Source: Euleptes europaea (lineage: Eukaryota > Chordata > Lepidosauria > Squamata > Sphaerodactylidae). From it: a stretch of 64,000 nt of DNA. Positions 1 through 12,439 of this stretch are shown piece by piece. Below the pieces are notes generated by a model. It saw only the letters and a program-made list of their open reading frames with translations. It made no database searches and had not been told where the DNA came from. The stretch lies in the NCBI RefSeq assembly GCF_029931775.1, contig NC_079316.1, positions 64,792,064 to 64,856,063 of the forward strand, in the 5' to 3' direction. Position 1 is the first letter of the stretch; the number at the start of each line of letters is the position of its first letter. The position numbers were made by a program, and so were the translations under genes.

Positions 1-931
<931 letters not shown>

Positions 932-1065
932 GTCCTTCTCTTGGTGGTGCCATTGCAAAGGCAATTGGGTTCCCATGGCTCATGACCATAATAGGAATTA
1001 TTGACATCCTCTTTGCTCCTTTGTGTTTGTTCCTACGTAGTCCACCTGCCAAAGAAGAAAAAATG
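932..1065 (+). CDS. SLC18A2: SLC18A2 (VMAT2) second-last coding exon
   Basis: Encodes the equivalent of human residues 436-480: [18 protein letters not shown], then [14 protein letters not shown] and [11 protein letters not shown]. It forms the last transmembrane helix and the start of the cytosolic tail. The Asp equivalent to human Asp460, another residue that separates VMAT2 from VMAT1, is retained in GIIDIL. The exon opens with GT, completing a Gly codon, and closes exactly after the Met codon (phase 0) before the donor gtaagc. The EEKM end combines with AIL from the next exon to make the acidic dileucine-like trafficking motif known from this transporter. One visible difference from human as I recall it is Leu in place of Ala after GPS. 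Confidence 0.96.
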
Positions 1066-3681
1066 GTAAGCATGCTTATTTTCTTTTGGATCTGGTCCAC
1101 TACATCTCAGTTAAGGCACTCTCCGTTTGTTTTTCTTATAGCAAGACTTCTAAAAGATTTGTTCTCTACCCAGTTTTATCTAGTTTAAATTACTCTCTTC
1201 TCCTCCATTACCTCTTCCCAATGCCTTGTTGTCTAGTATCCTTCCTTCTAAATATGCTTAGGCAGCATGTTTAAGTTCCATGATATTCTTACAAAGGTTC
1301 TTTCTGTTTCACTTAGGCAAGAAAGCAGGGTGGGTTTGCTTCCCAGAAGTTCCATACGGGACTGTTGAGAGACTGAATGCAAACATGACCCTAGAGCACA
1401 CTGAAAAATGTAAAAGGGCAACCGGCATCACTCCTGTCTAGTAGAGGAATAAAAGAATTAATTTTTTACATTAAAAATACAGCTCATAAGAGAATTTGCA
1501 GCTGCTTCAAGATTTTTTTTAATTGATGCAGGTATTCCAAATACATTTTAAATAAGTAGGAATCAAATTTGGTCATAAATTATTGGCCAGTTGGTAAACA
1601 TTCTATCCCCTCTCACTGGTATGTAACTAAGAACCAATGAGCTGGTGGTCTGAGATATGGAGAAAGTTAATTGGTTGAAGGAGTGTAACCAGGGATAATA
1701 AACAGACAGATACAGGTCGCTTAAAGGGTATGCTGGCAATAGTTTGTGGTGTGGGTTAGTAGCAAAAAGAGACAAAGAAGGCAGAAAAGGATTGTGCTTC
1801 TAAGAAGAGCTGGCTGAAGAAAAGGAACCTGGCAGTGGGACTGAAAGACAAAACTGGAGGGGAGAGGAATCTGAAGATCAGCTGAGGGAGTAGTGGAGAC
1901 TTGCAGGAGCTGCACCTTGGTGGCTTAGTCTTCAGAGCGCGGTCCTGATGGGGAGGAAATCACTAGTGGTGATTGACATCAGCATCAAGGATGGCAAAGA
2001 AAGAGCCTGACCAGAAAGAAGTCTTTAGACCAAAGAAAGCAGTGCTCTAAGTGCTAGCTTGGGGTGGAAGCTAAATGGAAGGAAATTGGCTATCTGAATT
2101 TAATTAGAGGGATGAATTATCACAGAGATTGCCTGTTAAATAACCATATTATCCATATACATTTCACAATTAATTAATAAACATATTTTGTTATCCTATG
2201 GTTTCTTTCTAACTGGTGCCTAACAAACACCAAGCTACTTAGATATAATAAGTGTTTGACTTTCAGCAGTCAGTGTTGGCAGTAAAATACAAAAGGGTAA
2301 TAAACTGAGTTCCAACATATAAGTTATAATAACATCTTCCAGTATCTACATTTTGATGGCAGGAGGCTGAGACCCCACTGGAAAACTGCAATTGTTGCCC
2401 TTTTCAGCTGCACCCGCTCTCCTACCACAACTAATGCTAAGAAGGGGTTGTATGAAAATGTCCTAAAGTTCATCAGAATGTGGACTGGGTGTCTTGATAT
2501 TTCAGTACTTAGAAAATGTTCAGCAACTTATCCCTGTCAAGAGATCTGTGAAATCCTAGTAAGGTCCCCACAGTGCAATTTTAAGCAGAGTTATACGCTT
2601 CTAAATCCATTGCAGTCAGTAGGTGTAATTCTGTTTAGGACTGCACTGCTGATAACTGTAACAAGAGAACACATCTGTGCATAAAAAGCCATGAATGTTT
2701 GTATTGGATGTTGTATTTTTCAGTGGAGAAACATGGGGAAATCAATCCCAAGTGTGTGTGAACCTTTGCCAGAAAAAATTGTAAGATCACACTGTAAGAG
2801 TATATGTGCATCATAACTTGATTTAAGTAGCACCCTTCTAGTCTAAGTTAACAAAAAAAATAAAAATACTTGAGATCCATTTTCAGGAGAACTATTTTAT
2901 ATAAAGTGTTATTCAAGTACTGCGTATATACTTTTCGTTGTAGGTAAACTAAGTGTGGTATCCCAGCTGTCCGTTCAAAATGAGATATGAGAACACTGAG
3001 GATAAATAACCAATTCTATATTTCATTTAAGTCTTTCCTCGTGGTTTATGTTAACTTTGTATATAAGCAGTTAATAATAATGTGGCTTATATGGTCTGAT
3101 TCATTACCTGCTAAGATAATGAATTATTTATAGAATGATTTTTTGCAAGCTTGAATTAGAATATTCTTCTAGAAATGTTACATCCAATGTTAATATTCTA
3201 CCTGGTTAAAATGGAAAATCATGAAACAATTCAGTAGCTACATTTCTGCATTCAATATTTTGTTACCCAGAGTAATTTTGTTTCATGTCCAGGGTAAAAA
3301 TATGAAGAAGGAATCCAGCATAAAGTATTTTTTCTCTGTTTTGGTGTGTTCTGAATACACTCTTGATTTCGGTCATCCTAATTTTCTCTTATTGTATGGG
3401 TAATTTGCCACTATTTAAAGAAGCAGATCCAAAGAGGCCTACATCTCTTCATCAAAATATGCCCCCGTGCTACTTAATAAATGCTCCCAAAACTTGAGGA
3501 AATGACTGGAGCAGCATCTGATGTAGTGTAGAAAGCCTCAGGGAACCCCTGCTGCATTTACATAAGCTTTTTGTTCCTGGCTGAAATCTGAAAGCGTCTT
3601 CTGTTGTTACAGACAGTAATAAAATGGAAGATATACTAAAATGGAAGATATACTAATAGGACACTCTATTTTTTTTTATAG
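1066..3681 (+). other. SLC18A2: Last SLC18A2 intron
   Basis: The donor is gtaagc and the acceptor AG lies at 3680-3681 after a run of T. Apart from a 78-bp hairpin element at 2571-2648, I recognise nothing. Several short open frames in it are AT-rich and without family resemblance. Confidence 0.85.
2571..2648. mobile_element. Short foldback (MITE-like) element
   Basis: The sequence begins CAGTGCAATTTTAAGCAGAG and ends in a near-perfect reverse complement (CTGTTTAGGACTGCACTG), so the 78 bp folds into one hairpin with arms of about 30 bp. A more diverged relative lies at 22442-22530. This form suggests a non-autonomous DNA transposon, but the family is not identified and no clear target duplication is seen. 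Confidence 0.55.
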
Positions 3682-3792
3682 GCAATACTCATGGACCACA
3701 ACTGTCACTATAAAACCAAAATGTATACACAGAACAATGTCCAGTCCTATCCAATAGGTGACGATGATGAAGAATCAGAAAGCGATGAGTAA
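3682..3792 (+). CDS. SLC18A2: SLC18A2 (VMAT2) terminal coding exon and stop
   Basis: Encodes the cytosolic C-terminal tail, [19 protein letters not shown] followed by [17 protein letters not shown], then TAA at 3790-3792. This tail is diagnostic for VMAT2 over VMAT1. AIL completes the dileucine-type endocytosis and sorting motif begun by EEKM. The acidic cluster with two serines (EESESDE) corresponds to the casein-kinase-2 phosphorylation region that controls retrieval to vesicles. Compared with the human tail as I remember it, there is one extra acidic residue inside the cluster and one extra Glu at the end. The phase-0 start matches the previous exon. Confidence 0.97.
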   Translation, partial: AILMDHNCHYKTKMYTQNNVQSYPIGDDDEESESDE

Positions 3793-4271
3793 TATCTAAA
3801 AGCCATAAAAATAGCCTGGTGTATACAACAGTGTTTCCTGTGAAACATCTCATCAAAATTTTAGTTGTACTGTAGTCTTATTGGTGAATTAGTAACAAAA
3901 CCAAACCAAAGGTAGATTATCTGTTGCCCATTATTATGAAGCAGAATACCCACTGCCTTATAAAGGAAAATAAGCTTTTTAAGGACTTTGTATAGTGTTA
4001 AAAATTGTGCATTTACTTTTAATATTATATGATATATTTTTGATTACACGAATGGTGGAAATGTCTATAAATATCTAAATCAAGATCCATGCCTTTTAAA
4101 ATGTTCACTCATGAACAGTTCCTATTCCACATTTTTATTTGATTTACAAAGGAGCAATGAGTGCCTGAAACTAGCAGCTATAAACTGATTGTGTATTAAA
4201 ATATGATCCAGTATTTTGTGGACAGATTGTATTACTTGGCAACATAAAGTTTAACATGAGTCCTCTTCCTA

Positions 4272-4610
4272 GATTAACCATGCAGTCCTGAAAGGGGGGG
4301 GGGCAAAGTGCCATAGGAGCTGGTGCAATCCTGTGCTGGCATCTGTGCCATTTTGTGCCATGATAAAGTAGCATGGACGCTGGCGCAGGAACACTTATGC
4401 CAGTGCTGTGGAGCACTGCAGCAGTGCAAGCAGCAAAAACCAGGAAGCAGGTGCCCGCACTGGCATTGAGGGGGGGGGATTCCCAGGGTGTTTCCAGGGG
4501 CAGAGCTGACATTAGTCAGCTTCCAAGCCCCTTTCGGCCTGGGAATGCCCCTCTATGCTGCATCACCATGGAGGAGTTTCACTGGTTTCTATTTTTAAAT
4601 ATCTTTAATT
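4272..4610 (+). mobile_element. Unclassified GC-rich repeat, copy A
   Basis: One of three related copies in the window (others at 22666-23095 and 27905-28330). Shared landmarks are a start resembling GCAATCCTGAA with a following G run, CATAGGAGCTGG, a second G run, TTAGTCAGCTTCCAA (4512-4526), CCTGGGAA, and a closing T-rich part. It is far richer in GC than the surrounding DNA. I do not recognise the family. Open frames of about 110 codons cross it on both strands but do not resemble proteins I know and are not conserved between copies. Confidence 0.55.
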
Positions 4611-4977
4611 TGTGTATTTTCCAGCCTTCAGGAATAGGCTGCCCAAGTCATCTTGCAGTGAAAAAACAGCTGCTTGATGTTTGTGGAGAAAAACTACATT
4701 GTTATAACTGAACATAGTATTTGAAACATGAGCATAACTTATTGGTTCACCTGTTGTTGGTATTAGTACTCTTGCTTATAGAAGGATAACAGCATTATAC
4801 ACATAAATTGCTGTTACCATATTTTATCCATCATAATTCATTTGTGTAACTTCAATGAATGTTTTTACACTTAAGCACAGTACATTATGGAATGATGAAA
4901 GTTTTTAGCAGTTGTTAAAATGGCTGCATGCCATGCATTAAACACAAAATAATGTAGGAAGAATAAAATTAATAGAA

Positions 4978-5080
4978 ACATGAGCCCTGCTGGATCAGGT
5001 CCTTCTAGTCTAGCATACTGTGTCCCATAGTGGGAACACATCCAGATCCTTATTTCAAACTATTCCTGCTTATTCAAGGA
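4978..5080 (-). mobile_element. CR1 LINE 3'-end fragment
   Basis: GAGCCCTGCTGGATCAGGTC, then a CTAGTCTAGCAT stretch, is a decayed form of the sequence near the 3' end of squamate CR1 elements, here reading as the complement. A better preserved copy lies at 63480-64000. The right limit is vague. Confidence 0.6.
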
Positions 5081-6075
5081 ATGGATGCTATTGACAGATG
5101 GACTTCACCTAATCTGAGTTAAAACCATTCAGAAAATTGTGTTCTTATTTATACCTGAAGAGTTGCCAAACTTGAGCCATTTTCAGTACAATACTTACGT
5201 GTATCGTTTATTTAATGCTCATAGACCAATTAGTCGTGAGCATTGGAAAAAGGTACACAATACTATGTGTCTACCTTTTTTTGTGAGGGCATTTAGGGTT
5301 GCCTGAGGATTCAAATAAACAAATCAAACCCTGTTACATTTCAGGCAGTATTGGTAGGAAGCAGTTCTGATATTTGTACATTTTATGTTTAGATTTTTGA
5401 CATAGCTGAAGCTTATTTTTAATTACAAGATTGTAGTGTTGTCATGTTTAATACTACTTATGGGACTGTAGTATTTTTTTCATTCCGCAATGTAAGATAA
5501 ATTCATTCCTGATCCCTGCATGAGCACAGCATCATGCAAGGAGGAGATAGCTAGAGAGATCAAATGCAGTTACTCCGAACAGGAGTAATTTGCAAGTTAA
5601 ATGTCTGGGGAGGAGAGTCAGATAGATTACTATATGGGAGGTGTATATCCTTCCTCCAGGTGAATAATGGCCAGCAAATGTCGATCCACTTACTGCTATG
5701 GCAATCCTCTTCCCACATATGAACTCAAAGACAGATGGATTAAGTTAAGAACATAAACATTCAACAACATGCCAAACCCTGTTTAAATATCAAATCTGCA
5801 TTTTGTGTTTGTATACATTCCATGTTGTTTGTAAAACATGATCTCTGTGCCTTCTCTCATATGTATCATTAGATGGTTTGTGTCTTACAGCAGATCCCGT
5901 TTACACATAGTTTTGTAAAGTGTGTACATATATACATACATATATATATATTTTGGTTGAAAGTCTGAAAATGCTGTAGATCAATTGTGTTTTGTTGATA
6001 ATTATGCACTCAATATATAGAAAGATGAGAACCCAAAATGTCATTTCTGGAAAAAATAATAAAAGAAATAATTTA

Positions 6076-8090
6076 ATGTTTTGATGCAGTTTATGTTCTA
6101 ATTAGTAGAAGGCCTCTTCATTTTCTATTGGGAAAAAGGATTATGATTCATAAGTGTCATAAACTGGTGCTGTGACAGCAGCAGCTGTTGATATCACTAT
6201 GCTAGGGGAAACTCCTATAAATTCACACTTGTGAACCTCATGAGGTTTGAGGGGTGGGGCCACACCCACATACTTAAAAGCCATCAGAACAGACTCGACC
6301 TTCCATTGCTGGGTCACTTTCACACTGGAAAAACACGTTTCATAAATGGTACTTTTAACCCGTGTTTTTCTCTGGTCAGTACAGGCTCAAAGTTGCATGC
6401 AGTGTGAAAAGATAAAATGTAACAAAACTTTGCATATTTAAATATTTGTAGAATGTGAGCCAACAGAAGTATTATTCCTTGTAGCAATTACTTCTTCATG
6501 CAGTGCCTCAGAAACGGGGATGCTGTTAATTTGGCCAGAGTTTTGCATATTTCACAAGGATAAGATAGGTTTGAGGACAGACCTAACTTTCATGCTGGAG
6601 AAAATGCAGTTGTCATTGACCACAGGAGACACATCTATCAATTATCTATTAAAACCAATATACACAGATCTCACAACACTGTGGCTTCCAGGATTTATAT
6701 CTCTAAGACCTCTGCCACTGGGAAATTGAGTTCCATTGTTTATTGCCTTCCCTCCAGCCATCAGAAAGGAAGAAGGTAACTTAGTCAACCTTAAGGAGAT
6801 GGTTTTGAAAGGGCAGAGACCAGGATTATAGTGCTCGAGAGCAACAGGTTCCAAAAAGAACCATAGCACAATCGATATGGGGTGCAGCTACATCAGTGGT
6901 TTTTGACCCCATTAAAGGCATTCATTAAAGGCACGTGTAAGGCTACACCATGGATACTAGTGTCAACTTTTGACAGGCACTACATGATAGGCTCCTTCAG
7001 TTTTGCCAATCCTACTGTGGATAAAAGATACTTTTTAAAAAACTTCTCATCACTCAGAATCGCCTTCTTTGTTGAATGAGAATGGAATGGACTTACCATG
7101 AGCATTCTATTTGGCAGAAAGTAGGACACCTTGCACCACTGAATTAAGCAAGGGCATGTTTTGGCTGTCACTAAAGGGCTATATTTGCTCTCTGTCCATC
7201 TTCTTTTACTATTGCAAGCATTTGACTATGAGAAGAGAATCATAGTCAGCCTTATCAGCAAATGTTATTTTTCTGCAATATTGACTTACATAAAGTTCTG
7301 AAAGAAAGTTACTGTAGTGTAAGAGTGCAGGACTAGGACAAAGGAAACCTGGGTTCAAATCTACCTCTAAGGTTTTTTTAAAAAAATGAGGAAGGGACAA
7401 ACATGTACACCTCGCCGAATTTCTTGGAAGAATGGTGGGATTTAAATGTGACAGAACATGTGAAATTCCTCAGCTTTTAAAATCTTGAACTGAAGTACAA
7501 TGTCCTCCTACAGAGGAGACAAGAATTCAGCCCAGACTCTGGACCCAATAGGAGGAATCACCTAATTACGATGCTTATCTTGCCTTCAACTAGAAGGTAC
7601 ACTCATAAGTCCAGTGTTCCAGTCTTGCACACTGATTGCCATTTATTTTCTCTTCTGAGAAGGGCTACATGTAAGTATTTTGTCTCTAGATGTGTATCTG
7701 GAAGTAGTAATACATTTTTTGTACAATAGCATTGCTTCCACCAATAAAAAGACACTTCCTTGGTCATTCTCACATAAGAGAATACATGTATCTTCATACT
7801 AGAATTAATCCATTTGTATTACTATGCAAAAGAGCCCTGATATTAACTAAGGGATCTGGTTCTGAAATTAGGGTGCTCCCTAGCTATATTTCCCAAATCT
7901 TCTGCAACACACAATTATTCTGAAGTAAATATACAGCAATTTCTCAACAAACTGATGTATGGAAAGTATTCTTTAAAGCGTTTGAAAAACACTACTATTC
8001 TAGATATACCTTTGCTTGTACAGAATGACAAGATCTCATCTCCAGTTATGTAGTGGAAATATCCTGTATTAATACCTTGCAACAGAGAAA
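6076..8090. other. Intergenic DNA between convergent SLC18A2 and PDZD8
   Basis: This lies between the likely poly(A) sites of two genes that face each other. No host exon is seen. A faint tyrosine-recombinase-like fossil occupies about 6640-7170; otherwise nothing is recognised. Confidence 0.55.
6640..7170 (+). mobile_element. Possible old DIRS tyrosine-recombinase fossil
   Basis: A short translated stretch near 6925-6985 resembles the C-terminal active-site region of DIRS recombinases (CKATPW, then STFDRHY), matching the pattern seen more clearly near 17255-17330 and 32500-32550. The element is broken and old, and its limits are guesses. It could be a chance resemblance. Confidence 0.3.
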
Positions 8091-10250
8091 CTGAGAATTT
8101 ATTAAAAAGTTTTTATTAAAGCTTGTTTTCATGATAAAATCATATCTGACAATCATCTCAGCAGACTTCCCATAAATATGTGCAACTGTCAAATAGTTAC
8201 CACTACATCAAGATACTCTTGCTCTCAGTGGTATTTTTAAATTTTTAGCTATGTACAGTAAAGCACAGAAGCAAAGAATATACTAGGAATGTGTTAATAC
8301 AGCTTGCCTCTCAAGATCAGTGTTATTATAATGTTTTGTATGTATTTTCCTTAATGCTACCAAACAATTATTTTGCCCCCATTCCCACGCAACATTTAGA
8401 ATATTGCACTACATTTAATTTATATTATACAATCATAGTACAGCTCGATACCCAACCTTTCTTACCCATTTCATTAACTTATAAACTATAGGATGTCATT
8501 TTGGAAAACCTAACACCTACATTATTTTTGCAGTTGCTTCTTCACATCAAGAAGTGTTTAAAGACCTGGGAACAAGCTAAACACTGATGAAGATTTTATC
8601 CCAGATCACCTCTGCTGGTAAGCAACTTAGAATATAAATTCATAGATGGAGAGTCATTACACATTGTGTTGACCCCCCACACACACACACACAATGTTGG
8701 AAAATATTATCTATGTTACAAAGCAGAATTTTTAAAAAGTGTAGTATTGTTATCAATTTTAACATGGGCTATGGTCCCTATTTAGCTATTATTCTGCTAG
8801 GTTATGTAAAAATGAGAAAAAAAGTTATTTCTAAGTTTAAAAACATTTTTTGTATCTCACAGTGAACGAAAACCAGATTTACCACTATAGCATGAGCTTG
8901 CCAATCAAAGTAAGACTGATTTAATTGTGCTAGCATTACCCATTTCTACATGGGCATTTTTGCTTCATTCAGTAATATTGTACAATATCTAAAATGGTGA
9001 AAATGCTCTTGGAAGTTGAAGCCTTAAGATATAGATTGTAAACCCAAAACAATTTCACATCAGAGAAGCTGGGGCTTGTTCAAATAAAGCTGGTAAAGTT
9101 ATTAATTTATGTTGAGCTTGTTATTCAAGGAAAAGCACTGCATGCTGTATAAAAATGTTGATCACTTCGCCACAATTTTTCCTGTGCATGATGGCATTAC
9201 AACTGTTGGAAAGTGAATGAATTTAAACAGTCCTGTTTAAAACATTATCCTCTTTGAAGTCATAGATTCTGTGGCAAACTCAATGCTTAAGTAAACAGAA
9301 AAAGTACAACTCAAATTGCAATTTCTCTAAAAGTATATAAGCATTAATAGGGTTGATATTTTCTACAGTATAAGGCTTCCATCTGTTTTACATCTCCACA
9401 AATCATTTGCTGGCACATTCCCAATAAATTGCTAAGCAACATTGGTAAAAATTACATTTCGGCAAAACTAATATCCATGGGCTGTAAGAGATAAAAATAC
9501 ATGAGTACATTGAAAGGGCTATTTCAAGAATGTTGAACTAGATGTGCATTAGAAGTCCATCCCACTTCATTACCCTACTAGGCATTAAAAACAAAAAGTA
9601 GTTTGAGCATGATTCTTTTCAAAATATGTGATTGGGAAAAAAACTTACAGAATGCAAGCATCTTGATATGTAATAATGTTTCTAAATAACTGAAAATGAA
9701 GTCAAGTTGCTTCCACAGTGCATGATTGGCAAAAGAACAAAACAAAAAAAGAAACCTTTTACCACTACCCCTAAAAAAAAACCCTATGTCAAACAATAAT
9801 AAAATACAATCAAAGCAGAGCATGGTTTCTCAGTTGCTGCTATGAGAATATTCATTTAGGCAGACAGAATAAATTCAAAGCATTTTACTTTATAATGACA
9901 TAACAAGAACAAAAACAACAAAAACCTTAATCCCACAAAAGCATGAAATGTTAGAAATATATAACTAGAAAAAGTTCAAGTAAGTTAAAAATAATCTCCC
10001 AGTATAAATTTCTCTAAGGTTTGCTTAACACAATTTGGACCAGCTAATAGAACAAAAGCAGTAGTGGTTCTTGCAGCTCAAAATAACACTCTTGACCATA
10101 CTCTTTACACAGGTTAAAAAAAAACTGTGGAGAAATAGTCCGTGTACATTATACCCAGTTTTTAATTATATTTTGATGAATTTGATGTGATTTTGATTAA
10201 GTGCAAAGTATTTTCCCAGCTTTTCATTCCCAATGTCAAATGTGCAAATT
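8091..10250 (-). other. PDZD8: PDZD8 3' UTR
   Basis: AT-rich sequence downstream of the PDZD8 stop, on the - strand. Two AATAAA signals in reverse complement lie close together at 8112-8117 and 8098-8103 and make the best candidate 3' end, giving a UTR of about 2.15 kb. A (CA)n run is at about 8679-8693. No transposon is recognised, unlike the surrounding introns, which fits transcribed and constrained sequence. Confidence 0.6.
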
Positions 10251-12439
10251 TCAGTCTACAGATTCATGAGGTTTATCAACTGTTTCCTGGTCTTTTAATA
10301 GGGTTTCAAGTATTGGCGACATCACTTCACTGCTTTCATCTTCATGATCGATTTCTTCTGTTAAAATATTGTCATTTTCATACTTATCTACTTTTGTAGA
10401 TTCCAGCTCTAAGCTTGTATTTTCCAAGGCTTCTGTATCTTCAATGCCAGCTCTGTAGTGAATCATAAGGAGAGTTAGGGCTTGTAGTCGTTCACCAGAT
10501 TTAGCCAATGCAGCAGAAAACAGCATTTTCTTCCTTGTATCTGTTGATTCTTTCTCTTCTCTAATGAGGGAATTATTGTTCTCCAGTTCCTGGTCTATTT
10601 CATTTTGCAGTTTTTCCAACATAACTTCTAATTTTTGAATTCTTTCTTCTGTGGGCAAGCTTCTATAGAGGTCTCGGCCAATTTCTTTAACAGCAATGAA
10701 AACACTATCATCTAGTCCTCCTTCTTTTCTTGCTAATTTTATCCCAGTACCAGCAGCTTGTTTGGAAGGGCTACTTGGACCACCAATTTCTGTGTCACTA
10801 CCTTCATTATCAGAAGTATGTGGTGTGTGTTTTGGTGAAGGTTCAATTGTATCTACTCCTGGCTCTGTAAATCGTGTTTTAGGAACTTGACGAAGATTTA
10901 ACAAACGAGTGCTTGTATTGATGATATGTCTTGTTAAGCCTGTTGGTTTGTTTGCAGATTTCAGTTCTGCATCAGTACGTGTTGATGGTTGCATGGACGG
11001 AGAATCGTGACTTTCAATTTTAAAAGAACGCCCCTCAAGTCGTCTGGAAGGTCCTAAACAATACGGGGTGTCAGTTAGACATTTTTCTTGACATTTTTTG
11101 TGGCATACATATGCACAAATTCTGCACTGTGATGCTGCTTTTGTCCAAACTTTCTTTTTGCAGTAGTCACACCAAGTTGGATTCTGAAACTGGGTATCTT
11201 GAAACTGATGCCTGTTTTCAATGTACGTTATGTGCCCCAAATAAGGATCATCTTTTAGGAGAATAGGAGCAGCTGCTGTTTCTGAAACATATTCCCTTTC
11301 TTTCTCCATTAGAAAACTTGAGTCTTCTGGTTCACCCTCTCTTAAATATTTAAAATGCACAGTAATATCACCATAACAAAACTTCTCATTAAAACCTTTG
11401 TGCGAAGTCAAATTACGCAATGCAGTTCTACTCACTGTGGCTTTCGGTGCAGGAGGATTAAATCTAATTGTCCTAATGAATTCCATAGAGGATGTAGCTA
11501 TACAATCTAGAGCTATTTCTTCAAGTTTCATGCTTTCATGTCCTAGACAGAGAAGTCCACCTAATTTAAAGGGATCTCTACACCAAATGGCAACATTTAG
11601 ATATTTATGGTGTTTTTCTACTTCAAATATGCAAGAAGAGGCCTTTGTCCTTGCCCATTTACCTAATCGATTACGATAAGGGATTTCTGATGATTCCCAT
11701 GAATTATGGTTTTCTGTGTTTTCCTTAGGACTCTGTAAATCGTCTGAAGATTCCCGTGCTACTTCTTGTTTGTTTGTAACTACTTTGGCTCCTGTAACTT
11801 CTTCTACTATATCAGTATTTTTTGTTAGCTTTTCAGAGAATTTGTCTCCATTATTTGCAGGAGGTGGTGGCCTCTCGGGTTTTTCAGAAGGCAAATCACC
11901 AGTTTCTAGCGTATTTTGATTTTCAGTAGGAAATATTGTTTTAATCTGTGGTCTTGGTGGTACAGGAGGTTTTGCTGTACCTGACTGAGAATGTCTATTC
12001 GTTTGCAGGCTTCCATCCACAGTTTCAGGATTCTTCGGTGTCACTTGTTTGGTTCCATCCTTGAAAGCTACTTTTCCAGAAGACTGGCCTCCTGAACATA
12101 TCTTGCGATTTAGTATCGGAGATACAGTCCCAGTAGATTTAGCAGCAGCTGATACTGATGTATGTTTGGGACTTGTTGAAGTATCCTCTCTGGATTCATC
12201 AGATCTTAGCACAATTGCCAGCTCCTCATACTGTAAATCCAACTCTGCAATCTCAGATTCTGTTGATGTGCCACTTGGGTCATCATCTGGAAATGCTGTG
12301 TCTTCCAACTGTACAAAATTATCTTGTGCTGATGGATTCTGCTGACTACAGCCAACAGGCCTTTCATAACATATTACTACTCTCTCACCAGCCTGTTTGA
12401 TAAGCTTTAGCACTTGAATTGATGATGTAATCTTCACTC
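10251..12439 (-). CDS. PDZD8: PDZD8 last coding exon: PDZ end, linker, C1 domain, coiled coil
   Basis: PDZD8 is an ER membrane protein that moves lipids through its SMP domain and tethers the ER to late endosomes and mitochondria. This is its large last exon, 2189 bp. It starts after the acceptor CAG (12442-12440) with GA, completing a Gly codon, and reads GVKITSSIQVLKLIKQAG, the end of the PDZ domain. A Ser/Pro-rich linker follows with a proline motif (KPPVPPRPQ), then a conserved block around RYLNVA-like YLNVAIWCRDPFKLGGLLC, possibly C2-like. A C1 zinc finger lies at about 11057-11210 (HQFQDTQFQNPTWCDYC, with later Cys and His ligands). The conserved TGLTRHIINTSTRLLNLRQV stretch and a C-terminal coiled coil (EERIQKLEVMLEKLQNEID) come next. 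It ends HESVD, then TGA at 10253-10251. An upstream in-frame ATG at 12473 is intronic, not a start. Confidence 0.97.

Larger units (their letters stand above)
3793..6075 (+). other. SLC18A2: SLC18A2 3' UTR and downstream DNA
   Basis: No coding sequence follows the stop. Candidate poly(A) signals AATAAA lie at 4962-4967, 5314-5319 and 6058-6063; the sequence alone does not show which is used. An unclassified GC-rich repeat (4272-4610) and a CR1 remnant (4978-5080) sit inside, so the longer forms of the mRNA would carry repeat sequence. An alternating TA/CA run lies near 5925-5955. Confidence 0.6.

Noticed and set aside
11398-11679. Antisense open frames over the PDZD8 last exon (also at 11716-11919 and 12049-12400)
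   Set aside because: These are shadows of a long real coding exon; no promoter or splice evidence.
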